Part shown: positions 56,349 to 64,000 of the stretch, piece after piece
Numbering within the stretch: position 1 is the stretch's first letter
Layout of the letters: each line of letters starts with the position of its first letter
Source of the DNA: Psychrobacillus psychrotolerans
GTDB lineage: Bacteria > Bacillota > Bacilli > Bacillales_A > Planococcaceae
Length of the DNA stretch: 64,000 bases
Assembly: GCF_900115805.1 (NCBI RefSeq)
Contig: NZ_FOXU01000002.1
Span: 1 to 64,000, forward strand
Direction of reading: 5' to 3'
Position numbers and translations under genes: made by a program
The notes under the pieces: model-generated
The model's database searches: none
What the model saw: only the letters and a program-made list of their open reading frames with translations
Told to the model about the DNA's origin: nothing

Positions 56349-56455
56349 CGGTAATCTTATGGATTTTTACTGTCCATCGTCGTTTTTAGATAATTAGAGA
56401 AAAAATGCTATCCAATTTTTATAGCACCAAATTCCTTTTAATAAATGATACAACA

Positions 56456-56490
56456 GAAAAACAGCGGACCTTATAGAAGGTCCGCTGTTT
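56456..56490 (-). terminator. terminator of tdh
   Basis: ACAGCGGACCTT/AAGGTCCGCTGT perfect stem; minus-strand T-run follows. It overlaps the tdh stop codon at 56471. Confidence 0.85.
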
Positions 56491-57430
56491 GTTTTGCTGC
56501 TAGTTTAGTTAACATATCTTTTGTCATTGCATCTAGATCATATTTATATGAAAAGCCCCATTCTTCCTTTGCAGCAGCTGCATCTATAGAATCTGGCCAG
56601 CTATTTGCTATTGCTTGACGAATCGGATCCACTTCAAAGTCCATAGTGAAAGTCGGTATTTCCTTACGGATAGATGCTGCGATTTGCTCTGGTTCAAAGC
56701 TCATTGCCGTTACATTGAACGCATTGCGATGGATCAATTTTGAAGCATCTGCCTCCATTAAGTCCACAATTGCCTGCAAAGCATCTGGCATATACATCAT
56801 ATCCATATATGTTCCAGCTGCAATATATGATGTATACGAAGCCTCTTTAATCGCTTTATAATAAATATCCACTGCATAATCAGTCGTTCCACCACCAGGT
56901 AAAGTTTCATTGGAAATCAGCCCTGGGAAACGCAATCCACGTGTGTCTAACCCAAATTTATTAAAGTAGTAATCACATAATAATTCACCTGAGACTTTGT
57001 TCACTCCATACATCGTTGTTGGACGCTGTAATGTATCCTGAGGAGTATTCTTTTTAGGCGTAGAAGGCCCAAATGCTCCAATAGAACTTGGAGTAAAGAA
57101 CTGCAAACCTAGTTCTCTAGAAGCTTCTAGTGCATTTACTAACCCACCCATATTTAAATTCCATGCAAGTAATGGTTTAGCCTCTGCAGTTGCTGATAAA
57201 AGAGCTGCCATATGGATCATCGTATCTGCTTTAAAATCCTTCGCAAGTTGATGCATTTTTTCCCCATCGGTCACATCTAAAATTTCAAAAGGACCACTTT
57301 CTGATACAGGTGAAACAACATTTCTAATATCCGTTGCTAATATATTGTCTGAACCATACTCTTTTCGCAATTTGGTTATTAACTCTGAACCGATTTGCCC
57401 TAGAGCTCCGGTAACCATAATTTTTTTCAT
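56471..57430 (-). CDS. tdh: L-threonine 3-dehydrogenase, SDR/epimerase type
   Basis: A 319-residue NAD-dependent enzyme of the extended SDR (UDP-galactose epimerase-like) TDH family that oxidises threonine to 2-amino-3-ketobutyrate. Rossmann motif [12 protein letters not shown], the catalytic Tyr-Lys in [10 protein letters not shown] and a conserved serine in [11 protein letters not shown] are visible. The partner kbl lies 448 bases upstream. GGAAGGAAG precedes the ATG. UDP-sugar epimerase activity is the alternative, made unlikely by the kbl linkage. Confidence 0.92.
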   Translation of the reverse strand: MKKIMVTGALGQIGSELITKLRKEYGSDNILATDIRNVVSPVSESGPFEILDVTDGEKMHQLAKDFKADTMIHMAALLSATAEAKPLLAWNLNMGGLVNALEASRELGLQFFTPSSIGAFGPSTPKKNTPQDTLQRPTTMYGVNKVSGELLCDYYFNKFGLDTRGLRFPGLISNETLPGGGTTDYAVDIYYKAIKEASYTSYIAAGTYMDMMYMPDALQAIVDLMEADASKLIHRNAFNVTAMSFEPEQIAASIRKEIPTFTMDFEVDPIRQAIANSWPDSIDAAAAKEEWGFSYKYDLDAMTKDMLTKLAAKQTADLL

Positions 57431-57593
57431 ATTATTCTTCCTTCCAAAAACATTTGTATTTTTGAGGAGTACAAAATTGACACCGAAACCATTGATATTA
57501 CTAGCCTTTCGTGAAATTAATTATACAATGTTCCCTCAATAAACACAATACAACTTTAAAAGAGTTTCTTATAGTGAAGTACAGGAGGCCTAT

Positions 57594-57680
57594 ATGAGAC
57601 TACTTCCATACATCTCTATATTTGTTTTAGGAGTTGCATTAACGGTGCTTGTCTATTTACAGTTATGCCTTATGCAATAG
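57594..57680 (+). CDS. candidate 28-residue membrane peptide
   Basis: An ATG behind ACAGGAGG (7-base spacing) opens a frame for MRLLPYISIFVLGVALTVLV followed by YLQLCLMQ and TAG: one basic residue then a single hydrophobic helix. The strong ribosome site in an otherwise empty gap, opposite to the flanking genes, argues for a real small gene. I recognise no family. Confidence 0.45.
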   Translation: MRLLPYISIFVLGVALTVLVYLQLCLMQ

Positions 57681-57840
57681 ATGTAATTATAGTAAGAAAA
57701 AGATGATTTGAGCACTTTTCGATTAGTAGCTGAGGATAGCATTTTGTTTAGTCAAAGGATGTCCAAAATTATAATTTTTTTATTCATTTAAATGGATAGA
57801 AACAAATATGAAAAATTAAACTTAACTTTGTTCTCATAAA

Positions 57841-57870
57841 AAAGGCTACCAAGTTTTAAACTTGGTAGCT
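57841..57870 (-). terminator. terminator of kbl
   Basis: GGCTACCAAGTTT and AAACTTGGTAGCT arms, followed on the minus strand by TTTTTT. The remainder of the 57431-57878 gap holds the small gene at 57594 and a possible tdh -10 (TATAAT, minus strand, 57520-57525). Confidence 0.88.
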
Positions 57871-57878
57871 GTTTTAAA

Positions 57879-59069
57879 CTATTTAATTACGCCAAGCTCT
57901 TTACCAACTTTCTCATAAACAGCGATGGCTTCATCTAGCATTTCTTTCGTATGGGCTGCGGTAGGCATATTACGAACGCGTCCTGTCCCTTTTGGTACGG
58001 TTGGGAAGACAATAGATTTGGCATAAACGCCTTCCTCGAATAGTCGTTTGGAGAAGACTTGCGTTAATTTTTCATCGCCAATAATACATGGTGTAATCGG
58101 TGTTTCGGATGCTCCGATGTTAAATCCAAGTTTCGATAAACCTGCTTTTAAGTAGTCACCATTATCCCAAAGTTTGTCGTGTAATTCAGTGGAATCAATA
58201 ATCATTTGAACTGCTGCAGTAATTGCTGCTACATCACCTGGTGGTAATGCTGTGGAGAATAAAAATGGACGTGAACGAACCTTTAACCAGTCGATTAAAT
58301 CCTTTTTACCTGCAACGTATCCACCTACAACACCGATTGCTTTAGAAAGAGTACCAATTTGGAAATCGATTTCTTTTTCTAAACCGAAATGCTTCACAGT
58401 TCCCTTCCCTTTACCAGTTACACCTGAACCATGTGCATCGTCTACATAAGTTATTAGATCAAACTCCTTCGCAATCTCCACGATTTCTGGAAGCTTCGCA
58501 ATATCTCCATCCATGGAGAAAACGCCATCTGTAATAACCATCACCTTGTTATATTGACCTGATTCTGTTGCGGCTTTTGCTTTAGCACGTAAATCATCCA
58601 TATCGGAGTGGTTAAATGCTATGATTTTCGCACGAGACAGTCGGCATCCATCAATAATAGACGCATGATTTAGTTGGTCTGACAAAATGGCATCGTTTTT
58701 GTCCATCACTGCAGAAATAGCTGCCATGTTACAGTTGAAACCTGATTGGTAAGATATAGCCGCTTCCGTTCCTTTGAATTCCGCTAGCTTTTGTTCTAAC
58801 TTCACATGTAGATCTAGTGTTCCATTAATCGTACGGACAGCTCCAGCTCCAACTCCATACTTGTCCACCGCATCTTTTGCAATTTGTTTTAGCTCTGGAT
58901 TTGTTGCAAGTCCTAAATAGTTATTCGATGAGAGATTAATGAGCTCAGAGCCCTTCACACTTATTTTCGCGCCATTAGGACCTTCTACTGGGTCGATTTC
59001 ATTATATAAACCTTGGTTCTTCAATTCATTTAAGTTTTCAGTTAAAAAATTATTTAATATGTGAGACAT
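57879..59069 (-). CDS. kbl: 2-amino-3-ketobutyrate CoA ligase (glycine C-acetyltransferase)
   Basis: A 396-residue PLP enzyme that splits 2-amino-3-ketobutyrate with CoA into glycine and acetyl-CoA. [18 protein letters not shown] at the start, [14 protein letters not shown] and the PLP lysine in [15 protein letters not shown] are typical of the alpha-oxoamine synthase family. The tdh partner separates Kbl from BioF or HemA. I choose the ATG at 59069 (8 bases after AAAGGA); upstream ATGs overlap the ribosome site. Confidence 0.94.
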   Translation of the reverse strand: MSHILNNFLTENLNELKNQGLYNEIDPVEGPNGAKISVKGSELINLSSNNYLGLATNPELKQIAKDAVDKYGVGAGAVRTINGTLDLHVKLEQKLAEFKGTEAAISYQSGFNCNMAAISAVMDKNDAILSDQLNHASIIDGCRLSRAKIIAFNHSDMDDLRAKAKAATESGQYNKVMVITDGVFSMDGDIAKLPEIVEIAKEFDLITYVDDAHGSGVTGKGKGTVKHFGLEKEIDFQIGTLSKAIGVVGGYVAGKKDLIDWLKVRSRPFLFSTALPPGDVAAITAAVQMIIDSTELHDKLWDNGDYLKAGLSKLGFNIGASETPITPCIIGDEKLTQVFSKRLFEEGVYAKSIVFPTVPKGTGRVRNMPTAAHTKEMLDEAIAVYEKVGKELGVIK

Positions 59070-59149
59070 GTTACTCATCCTTTCACGGGTCATATTCTAC
59101 TCTATCTTACCATGTGAAAAGGTTTGAGGAAAATAAAGCTGCTATTTTA

Positions 59150-59179
59150 AAGCCCTACAGACATTTGTCCGTAGGGCCT
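59150..59179 (-). terminator. terminator of the tandem P-loop gene
   Basis: GCCCTACAGAC/GTCCGTAGGGC stem around ATTT; only a short T-run on the minus strand. Confidence 0.65.
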
Positions 59180-59212
59180 TGTTATTGCTATTCTCCGATT
59201 AATTCCATGTTT

Positions 59213-60274
59213 TCATCTTATCGTTTCAAGCATTTTCTCCTGTAATTCTCTCCACTTTTCCTCTTCAATTGCTGAGTCGTAAAGCATCTTAATCATTTTC
59301 GATTCTCCCGAATATGTGCATAAATAATCTTGAGCAAGTTCCATCTCACTTGCATATTCATTTCTTACCTCTACTATTTTATCTTCATTTAACATGGTTT
59401 GATTGATATGCGGAAAGAAGTCTATAATTTCATCTCCATTACGTTCTGGCTCATAAACATGAGGACTCGTCGCATCGACCACACATAATTGGAGTTCTGG
59501 AATCACTATCCCGTCTACACTATTTGCATCCAAGCCACACCAAATATACCTTACATCTAATCCATGTAGCTTTGCCTCTTCCCCAAAGTTCTTCATAAAA
59601 GAAGACTTTCCACTACCCGGTAATCCTTTTATATACAATCTATTTTTCAAGTTTTTAGAAATAGACTCCAAAGTATCCTTTGCACCAAGTGGAGTAAGAG
59701 AACCCATTAACCGATGTGTAACCTTTGGATTCTTTTGAAGTTGTATATTACCGATACTTTTCTTAGTACGTTCTTCAAGCAATGTGTTTATACCATCCCA
59801 ATTGATGGCTCCTTGTATAAGCAGTTCCCATTCGTCATGAATTTTTTTTGCTCGAGATAATGCTTGAAGCCCTTTTGATAGCCATACATCATTAGTAATC
59901 TGCTTTTCTTTTACTATTGGTCCAATATCATGAAGTTTGCGGTCATTATATGCTTCATAATAGGGTACCCATTCGTGTCCTGCCCCGTAATAGATAGGGT
60001 CTACAGTGTCAGCTTGTAAGTAAAGTGTTTTTGTTTCATTAATATACAAGCCTTCCAGCAAATCCTCATGCATCGGGTCATAAAACCACTCCATATTTTT
60101 ACCTCTACGCACTGCATTATAGCCTATTTCCTTGAATATCTCGGTCAATCGATAGGTGGTCGGCCCTTTAAAGAAATATACTTTGTTCGCCTCTTGAATA
60201 ATTTCCTTGTAAAAGTTTTTCACACCTTGTCCCGTATATGACCTTCCCATATAATGAGTAATTACCCCGTTCAT
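59213..60274 (-). CDS. tandem P-loop NTPase-like protein (PRK06851-like)
   Basis: A 353-residue protein that looks like two related halves. The C-terminal half has an intact P-loop IKGLPGSGKSS (215-225), then DVRYIWCGLDANSVDGIVIP and LCVVDATSPHVYEP. The N-terminal half has the same order with a degenerate loop, YFFKGPTTYRLT (33-44), then MEWFYDPMHEDLLEGLYI and LYLQADTVDPIYYG. It matches my recollection of an uncharacterised Firmicutes family (PRK06851). Function is unknown. GGGAGG precedes the ATG. Confidence 0.72.
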   Translation of the reverse strand: MNGVITHYMGRSYTGQGVKNFYKEIIQEANKVYFFKGPTTYRLTEIFKEIGYNAVRRGKNMEWFYDPMHEDLLEGLYINETKTLYLQADTVDPIYYGAGHEWVPYYEAYNDRKLHDIGPIVKEKQITNDVWLSKGLQALSRAKKIHDEWELLIQGAINWDGINTLLEERTKKSIGNIQLQKNPKVTHRLMGSLTPLGAKDTLESISKNLKNRLYIKGLPGSGKSSFMKNFGEEAKLHGLDVRYIWCGLDANSVDGIVIPELQLCVVDATSPHVYEPERNGDEIIDFFPHINQTMLNEDKIVEVRNEYASEMELAQDYLCTYSGESKMIKMLYDSAIEEEKWRELQEKMLETIR

Positions 60275-60334
60275 AGCGTCATCCTCCCTATCATTCCTTC
60301 AAGAAATACTATATGCACTGTCCTAGTAAAATAT

Positions 60335-60380
60335 GAAAAAGAGTGTGGAAAATCAAGTTTGATTTTCCACACTCTTTTTC
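60335..60380 (-). terminator. terminator of the YczE-like gene
   Basis: An 18-bp near-perfect palindrome (AGAGTGTGGAAAATCAA / TTGATTTTCCACACTCT) with A/T runs on both sides. It includes the last codons and stop of the membrane protein gene. Confidence 0.9.
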
Positions 60381-61000
60381 ACATACGGCAATGTATAACC
60401 GGAAATGGTATATAGTAGTTTTTGAGACAAAGGCAATGAATAATGAACTATCTGTCCAAGCAATAACGCGATAATAATAGTACCTAGTCCAACCGGTCCA
60501 CCAAGTGCCCAGCCAGCAAGTGCCACAATTATTTCAATTCCGGTTCTTACTTTTTTAATACTCCAACCTGTTTTAGCCATGAGTAACAGCATAAGAGAAT
60601 CACGTGGACCTGCTCCAACATTTGGAGAAACATAAACCCCTACACCGACTGCAGTTATAACAACCCCAATAACAAATATAATTATTTGCCCTATATAGCT
60701 TGTGATATCAGGTAAAATCCAGTTAAACACATCAATAAACGATCCTATAAAAAGAATATTTAACCATGTACCAAGCTGTGGAAATTTCTTCGTTCCAATC
60801 ATCGTGACCAATACAATCGTGATACCCGTCAAAATTGCCCAAGTCCCGATAGTTAAACCAAGATGATTATATAAACCAACATGAAATACATCCCATGGTC
60901 CAATTCCAAATTGCTGTCCTTTAATGGTCATCGAAATTCCCAACGCCATAGTAGTGACTCCCGTAACAAAAAAAATCCAACGCCAAACTAATTGCTTCAT
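60353..61000 (-). CDS. YczE/YyaS/YitT-type membrane protein
   Basis: A 215-residue membrane protein with five or six helices. GISMTIKGQQFGIGPWDVFHVGL and VYVSPNVGAGPRDSLML carry the two repeated G-GPWD/GPRD motifs of the YczE family. Substrate and function are unknown. AGGAAG lies ahead of the ATG. Confidence 0.82.
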   Translation of the reverse strand: MKQLVWRWIFFVTGVTTMALGISMTIKGQQFGIGPWDVFHVGLYNHLGLTIGTWAILTGITIVLVTMIGTKKFPQLGTWLNILFIGSFIDVFNWILPDITSYIGQIIIFVIGVVITAVGVGVYVSPNVGAGPRDSLMLLLMAKTGWSIKKVRTGIEIIVALAGWALGGPVGLGTIIIALLLGQIVHYSLPLSQKLLYTISGYTLPYVKKSVENQT

Positions 61001-61086
61001 TCGAATCCTACTTCCTGTTTCTGAAAACCGCCTAGAAGTCTCCAGTAATATAGTAGGTCAATTATAACGGTGTTTTTATCAAATGA

Positions 61087-61569
61087 TTACATTTTAATAA
61101 TTGTTGCAATTCCCCCATTCGTTAGCTGAAGTAAATCCTGTAGACTTAGTTTTAGTTGAAGACCTATTCTCCCGCCACTTACGAGGATAAAATCAAGACT
61201 CTCTGCACTTGCATCTATCCATGTTGGGAATAATTTCTTCATCCCAATTGGGGAGCATCCCCCTCTAATATAACCAGTAGTTGGTTGCAATTCCTTTAAC
61301 GGCAACAACTCAACTTTCTTCTCGCCTACCACTTTTGCTACTGCTTTTAAATCTAATTCTTTATGTACTGGAATAATACAAACAAAATGCTTATTTGCTC
61401 CAGCGGTAACAAGCAGTGTTTTATAGACAACAAAAACGGGATAGCCTATTTTATCTGCTACAGTTATCCCGTCTACTTGATCGCCAGTTAGCTCATATTC
61501 TATTGTTTCGAACGCAATGTTTTGCTGTTCAAGTTTACGCACCGCATTCGTCTTTTGTTTTTTGCTCAT
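61087..61569 (-). CDS. ybaK: Cys-tRNA(Pro) deacylase, YbaK/EbsC family
   Basis: A 160-residue editing enzyme that hydrolyses Cys-tRNA-Pro. [10 protein letters not shown] holds the key lysine, [16 protein letters not shown] and [14 protein letters not shown] the conserved GxxxP region. AAGGGG precedes the ATG. Confidence 0.92.
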   Translation of the reverse strand: MSKKQKTNAVRKLEQQNIAFETIEYELTGDQVDGITVADKIGYPVFVVYKTLLVTAGANKHFVCIIPVHKELDLKAVAKVVGEKKVELLPLKELQPTTGYIRGGCSPIGMKKLFPTWIDASAESLDFILVSGGRIGLQLKLSLQDLLQLTNGGIATIIKM

Positions 61570-61585
61570 ATTTGGAAGCCCCTTC

Positions 61586-62257
61586 TTATGCTATGCGGAA
61601 GAAACTTGGCTGTTGGTCAGTAAAGCCATATTTTTTCATTTGCACTTGAAATGAGTATTTTGCAATTGCTTGTTCTATATATCTTTTTTTCTGTAAATCC
61701 TCCCGTTGCACCTCAGGGGATTGAAGATCATATTGAACAGAACGATTAGATACCGCAGCCTCATCTTCTCTTTGTCTTTTTGCTTCAACCTCGATTTGTC
61801 TAGTTGCTTCTTCGTTTAATGTAATTTGTGTTTGAACGGTTTGTATTTTTGCAGTAGCATTAGCCGCTAGTCGCAAGTCTTCGGAACTCAGGTAATCAGG
61901 AGCAAGTGCAGAACTTCTAACTTTCTCTAATAGCTCTATCGTCTTTTCAGGGGTAGGACCGCCTACTATTTGCACTGGAACTGCAGGTCCTTTTATTTCT
62001 AGCATACTTTTGCTTTTTTCTAGTTGCTGAAACTCTTTAACTGCCGCACTTATTTCGGGGGAATCACTTTCTTTTTCCTTCTTCCCAAGTAACAAATCCT
62101 CTAAGTCTGCTAATGTAGGATTCTTTTTAGGCTGATAATATTCAGCATTTTTACGATAGGCTTGTCCTACATCTTTACGCTGAAAGGCTTGTTTACGTTG
62201 TTCTGCTTCTGCTATTAAGTTCAAAGTACCGTTTCCTGTCGCCCTCACCAACATCAT
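61586..62257 (-). CDS. uncharacterised coiled-coil-rich protein
   Basis: A 223-residue, mostly helical, hydrophilic protein with no signal peptide or membrane segment. Sections: a polar N-terminus [30 protein letters not shown], a Pro-rich patch [15 protein letters not shown], then a long helix from about residue 120 ([17 protein letters not shown]...[13 protein letters not shown]), and a conserved-looking end [14 protein letters not shown] do not recognise a characterised family. GAGGTGG precedes two adjacent ATGs (62257, 62254). It is 16 bases upstream of ybaK and probably cotranscribed. Confidence 0.7.
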   Translation of the reverse strand: MMLVRATGNGTLNLIAEAEQRKQAFQRKDVGQAYRKNAEYYQPKKNPTLADLEDLLLGKKEKESDSPEISAAVKEFQQLEKSKSMLEIKGPAVPVQIVGGPTPEKTIELLEKVRSSALAPDYLSSEDLRLAANATAKIQTVQTQITLNEEATRQIEVEAKRQREDEAAVSNRSVQYDLQSPEVQREDLQKKRYIEQAIAKYSFQVQMKKYGFTDQQPSFFRIA

Positions 62258-62583
62258 TCTTCCACCTCTTTCCATATAGTTCTCCTTCTTAACATTTTAC
62301 CACTTTCACAAAATATTCAAACTAACTATTGTCATGAATTTCACATGCATAAAGACTCAAATAGTTTTTTATAAAATTTTTAATTTTATAGGTCTTTTAT
62401 ACTTATCCGTAATTTTTAAAATGTCTTATAAAATTCATAAAAGAGCCAAAACTGTTTTTTACGCAATCTGAACATTGAATATAAGTCGCTAACTACCAGG
62501 TTGACTAAGGGCGTCCGCCACTGCAAAAGCCCTTACTATATGATATATTAAATTTTAATGGTAGTTCGAAGGGATGTTATAAA
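62258..62583. other. intergenic region upstream of topB
   Basis: AT-rich stretch without a gene. The only structure noticed is AAGGGC/GCCCTT (62507-62512 and 62529-62534), a 6-bp stem with a 16-base loop about 50 bases before topB, with no T-run. Confidence 0.4.
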
Positions 62584-64000
62584 ATGAAGAAAAGTATTGT
62601 AATTGCAGAGAAGCCCTCTGTAGCAAGAGACATCGCAAATGTCCTCAAGTGTCATAAAAAAGGAAACGGTTATTTAGAAGGTGACAAATATATCGTTACT
62701 TGGGCATTAGGACATTTAGTAACATTAGCAGATCCTGAAACTTATGATGTTAAATATAAAACGTGGAATTTGGATGATTTACCAATGCTCCCAAATGATT
62801 TGAAGCTAGTCGTTATTAAACAAACAAGCAAACAATATAATGCGGTCAAAAGTCAGTTAGTTCGTACGGATGTCAGTGATATTATCATTGCAACCGATGC
62901 TGGTCGTGAAGGTGAATTAGTAGCGAGATGGATTATTGAAAAAGCTAAGGTTAAAAAACCTGTTCAACGACTTTGGATTTCATCTGTAACGGATAAAGCT
63001 ATTAAAGATGGTTTTCAAAATTTAAAACCAGGTAAAGCTTATGAAAATTTATATCACGCAGCTGTTGCAAGGTCTGAGGCAGATTGGTATATCGGGTTAA
63101 ATGCAACTCGCGCACTTACAAGTAAATTCAATGCACAACTTTCATGTGGACGTGTGCAGACTCCAACTGTCGCGATTATTGCTCAAAGAGAAAACGAAAT
63201 AAGAAACTTTAAACCGAAAACATATTACGGTGTGGAAGCACATACAGATCAAAAGTTAAAGCTTACTTGGGTGGACAAACAAACAAATGACTCTCGTACT
63301 TTCACTAAAGAAAAAGTAGAACAAATTGTTTCTAAAGTGGACAACAAACAGGGAACCATCGTAGAGGTCGATAAAAAACATAAGAAAAGCTTTGCACCTC
63401 AACTATATGACTTAACTGAGCTCCAACGAGATGCCAACAAAATATTTGGATATTCAGCGAAAGAAACACTTGGTATTATGCAAACTTTGTATGAGCGACA
63501 TAAAGTGCTAACGTATCCTCGTACGGATTCAAGATATATTTCTACTGATATTGTAGAGACATTACCAGAACGTCTAAAGTCATCTGGCATTGGGCAATAT
63601 AGACCATTTGCTAACAAAGTATTACAAAAGCCTATAAAAGCAACCAAAGCATTTGTAGATGATAGTAAGGTTTCAGATCACCACGCTATTATTCCAACAG
63701 AAGAAACAGTAATACAGTCTAACTTTACAGATAAAGAACGCAAAATTTATGACTTAGTGATTAAACGTTTTATAGCAGTACTTTATCCTCCTTTTGAATA
63801 TGAGCAAATTACGGTCAAAGCGTCTATTGGTGATGAATTATTTGTAGCAAAAGGAAAAACGATTCTTTCGTCAGGTTGGAAGGAAGTATATGAAAATCGT
63901 TTTGATGAGGAAGAAAATACTGAAGACATGAAAGAACAACTACTTCCTAGCATAAACAAAGGCGATAAACTTTCCGTGAAATTAGTTACTGAAACATCAG
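62584..64000 (+). CDS. topB: DNA topoisomerase III (cut by window end)
   Basis: The first 472 codons of a type IA topoisomerase. The Toprim domain starts SIVIAEKPSVARDIA and includes IIATDAGREGELVARWI with the metal-binding acids; the active-site tyrosine is in LTYPRTDSRYIS, preceded by ALTSKFNAQLSCGRVQTPTV. Typical length is about 700 residues, so the C-terminal part lies beyond the window. GAAGGG precedes the ATG. A chromosomal TopB is normal in Bacillales; plasmid-borne forms also exist. Confidence 0.95.
   Translation, partial: MKKSIVIAEKPSVARDIANVLKCHKKGNGYLEGDKYIVTWALGHLVTLADPETYDVKYKTWNLDDLPMLPNDLKLVVIKQTSKQYNAVKSQLVRTDVSDIIIATDAGREGELVARWIIEKAKVKKPVQRLWISSVTDKAIKDGFQNLKPGKAYENLYHAAVARSEADWYIGLNATRALTSKFNAQLSCGRVQTPTVAIIAQRENEIRNFKPKTYYGVEAHTDQKLKLTWVDKQTNDSRTFTKEKVEQIVSKVDNKQGTIVEVDKKHKKSFAPQLYDLTELQRDANKIFGYSAKETLGIMQTLYERHKVLTYPRTDSRYISTDIVETLPERLKSSGIGQYRPFANKVLQKPIKATKAFVDDSKVSDHHAIIPTEETVIQSNFTDKERKIYDLVIKRFIAVLYPPFEYEQITVKASIGDELFVAKGKTILSSGWKEVYENRFDEEENTEDMKEQLLPSINKGDKLSVKLVTETS

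Noticed and set aside
62507-62534. Riboswitch upstream of topB
   Set aside because: Only a 6-bp stem with no recognisable aptamer and no expression platform.

Overview
The window is a chromosomal segment of an endospore-forming, low-GC Bacillales bacterium. The evidence is spo0F, cwlJ-gerQ, rsfA, hemQ and bacillithiol synthesis (bshB2), with a gene order that follows the Bacillus subtilis segment from tdk-rpmE-rho through pyrG-rpoE, argS, speE-speB, pbpG, ywhD, ywgA-ywfO, pta, gerQ and ung to pdxK/thiD. Protein divergence, the fused isobutyryl-CoA mutase and the many short intergenic repeats suggest Planococcaceae (a Psychrobacillus-like organism) rather than Bacillus proper; that placement is inference.

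Layout. 1-350: the 3' end of an IS3-family element and a GC-rich interspersed repeat. 343-11382: housekeeping genes, nearly all on the minus strand (tdk, rpmE, rho, glpX, murAB, tal, fbaA, spo0F, pyrG, rpoE), with a CTP-responsive pyrG leader. 11489-22525: a lipid and branched-chain catabolism block on the minus strand (fadF, then mmgA-mmgB-mmgC, acdA, a TetR regulator, icmF). It carries a FadR-like operator inside the fadF promoter, and a cre box and second operator at mmgA. 22785-33240: a compact 12-gene cobalamin salvage operon read from a B12 riboswitch (btuF, btuC, btuD-cbiZ fusion, cbiB, cobD, cobU, a short cobQ, cobS, cobC, a short cobU paralogue, pduO, cblT, cblS). 33300-33660: a 21-bp phased repeat array. 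33712-42309: argS, a diguanylate cyclase, speE-speB, pbpG, ywhD and a tautomerase. 42310-42986: repeats. 42987-54746: a mixed block of conserved Bacillales genes (ywgA, ywfO, rsfA, lipL, pta, hemQ, cwlJ-gerQ, ung cluster, pdxK, yojF-bshB2). 54854-62257: a YjiH transporter, threonine degradation (tdh, kbl), a P-loop protein, a YczE-like membrane protein, ybaK and an unknown protein. The window ends inside topB.

How it fits together: the salvage operon imports cobalamin and cobinamide, converts incomplete corrinoids to cobyric acid (CbiZ), rebuilds the lower loop (CobD, CbiB, CobU, CobS, CobC, with alpha-ribazole taken up by CblT and phosphorylated by CblS) and adenosylates it (PduO). Adenosylcobalamin is the cofactor of IcmF, encoded in the neighbouring catabolic block, so the two accessory blocks form one metabolic unit set into an otherwise syntenic backbone.

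The least explained features are a hairpin repeat whose stem varies in a compensated way (four copies), two arrays of degenerate 21-bp repeats, a CobQ that appears to have lost its glutaminase domain by internal deletion, and a fossil second copy of the speB 3' end. All functions are read from sequence motifs and gene order; no database search was run.
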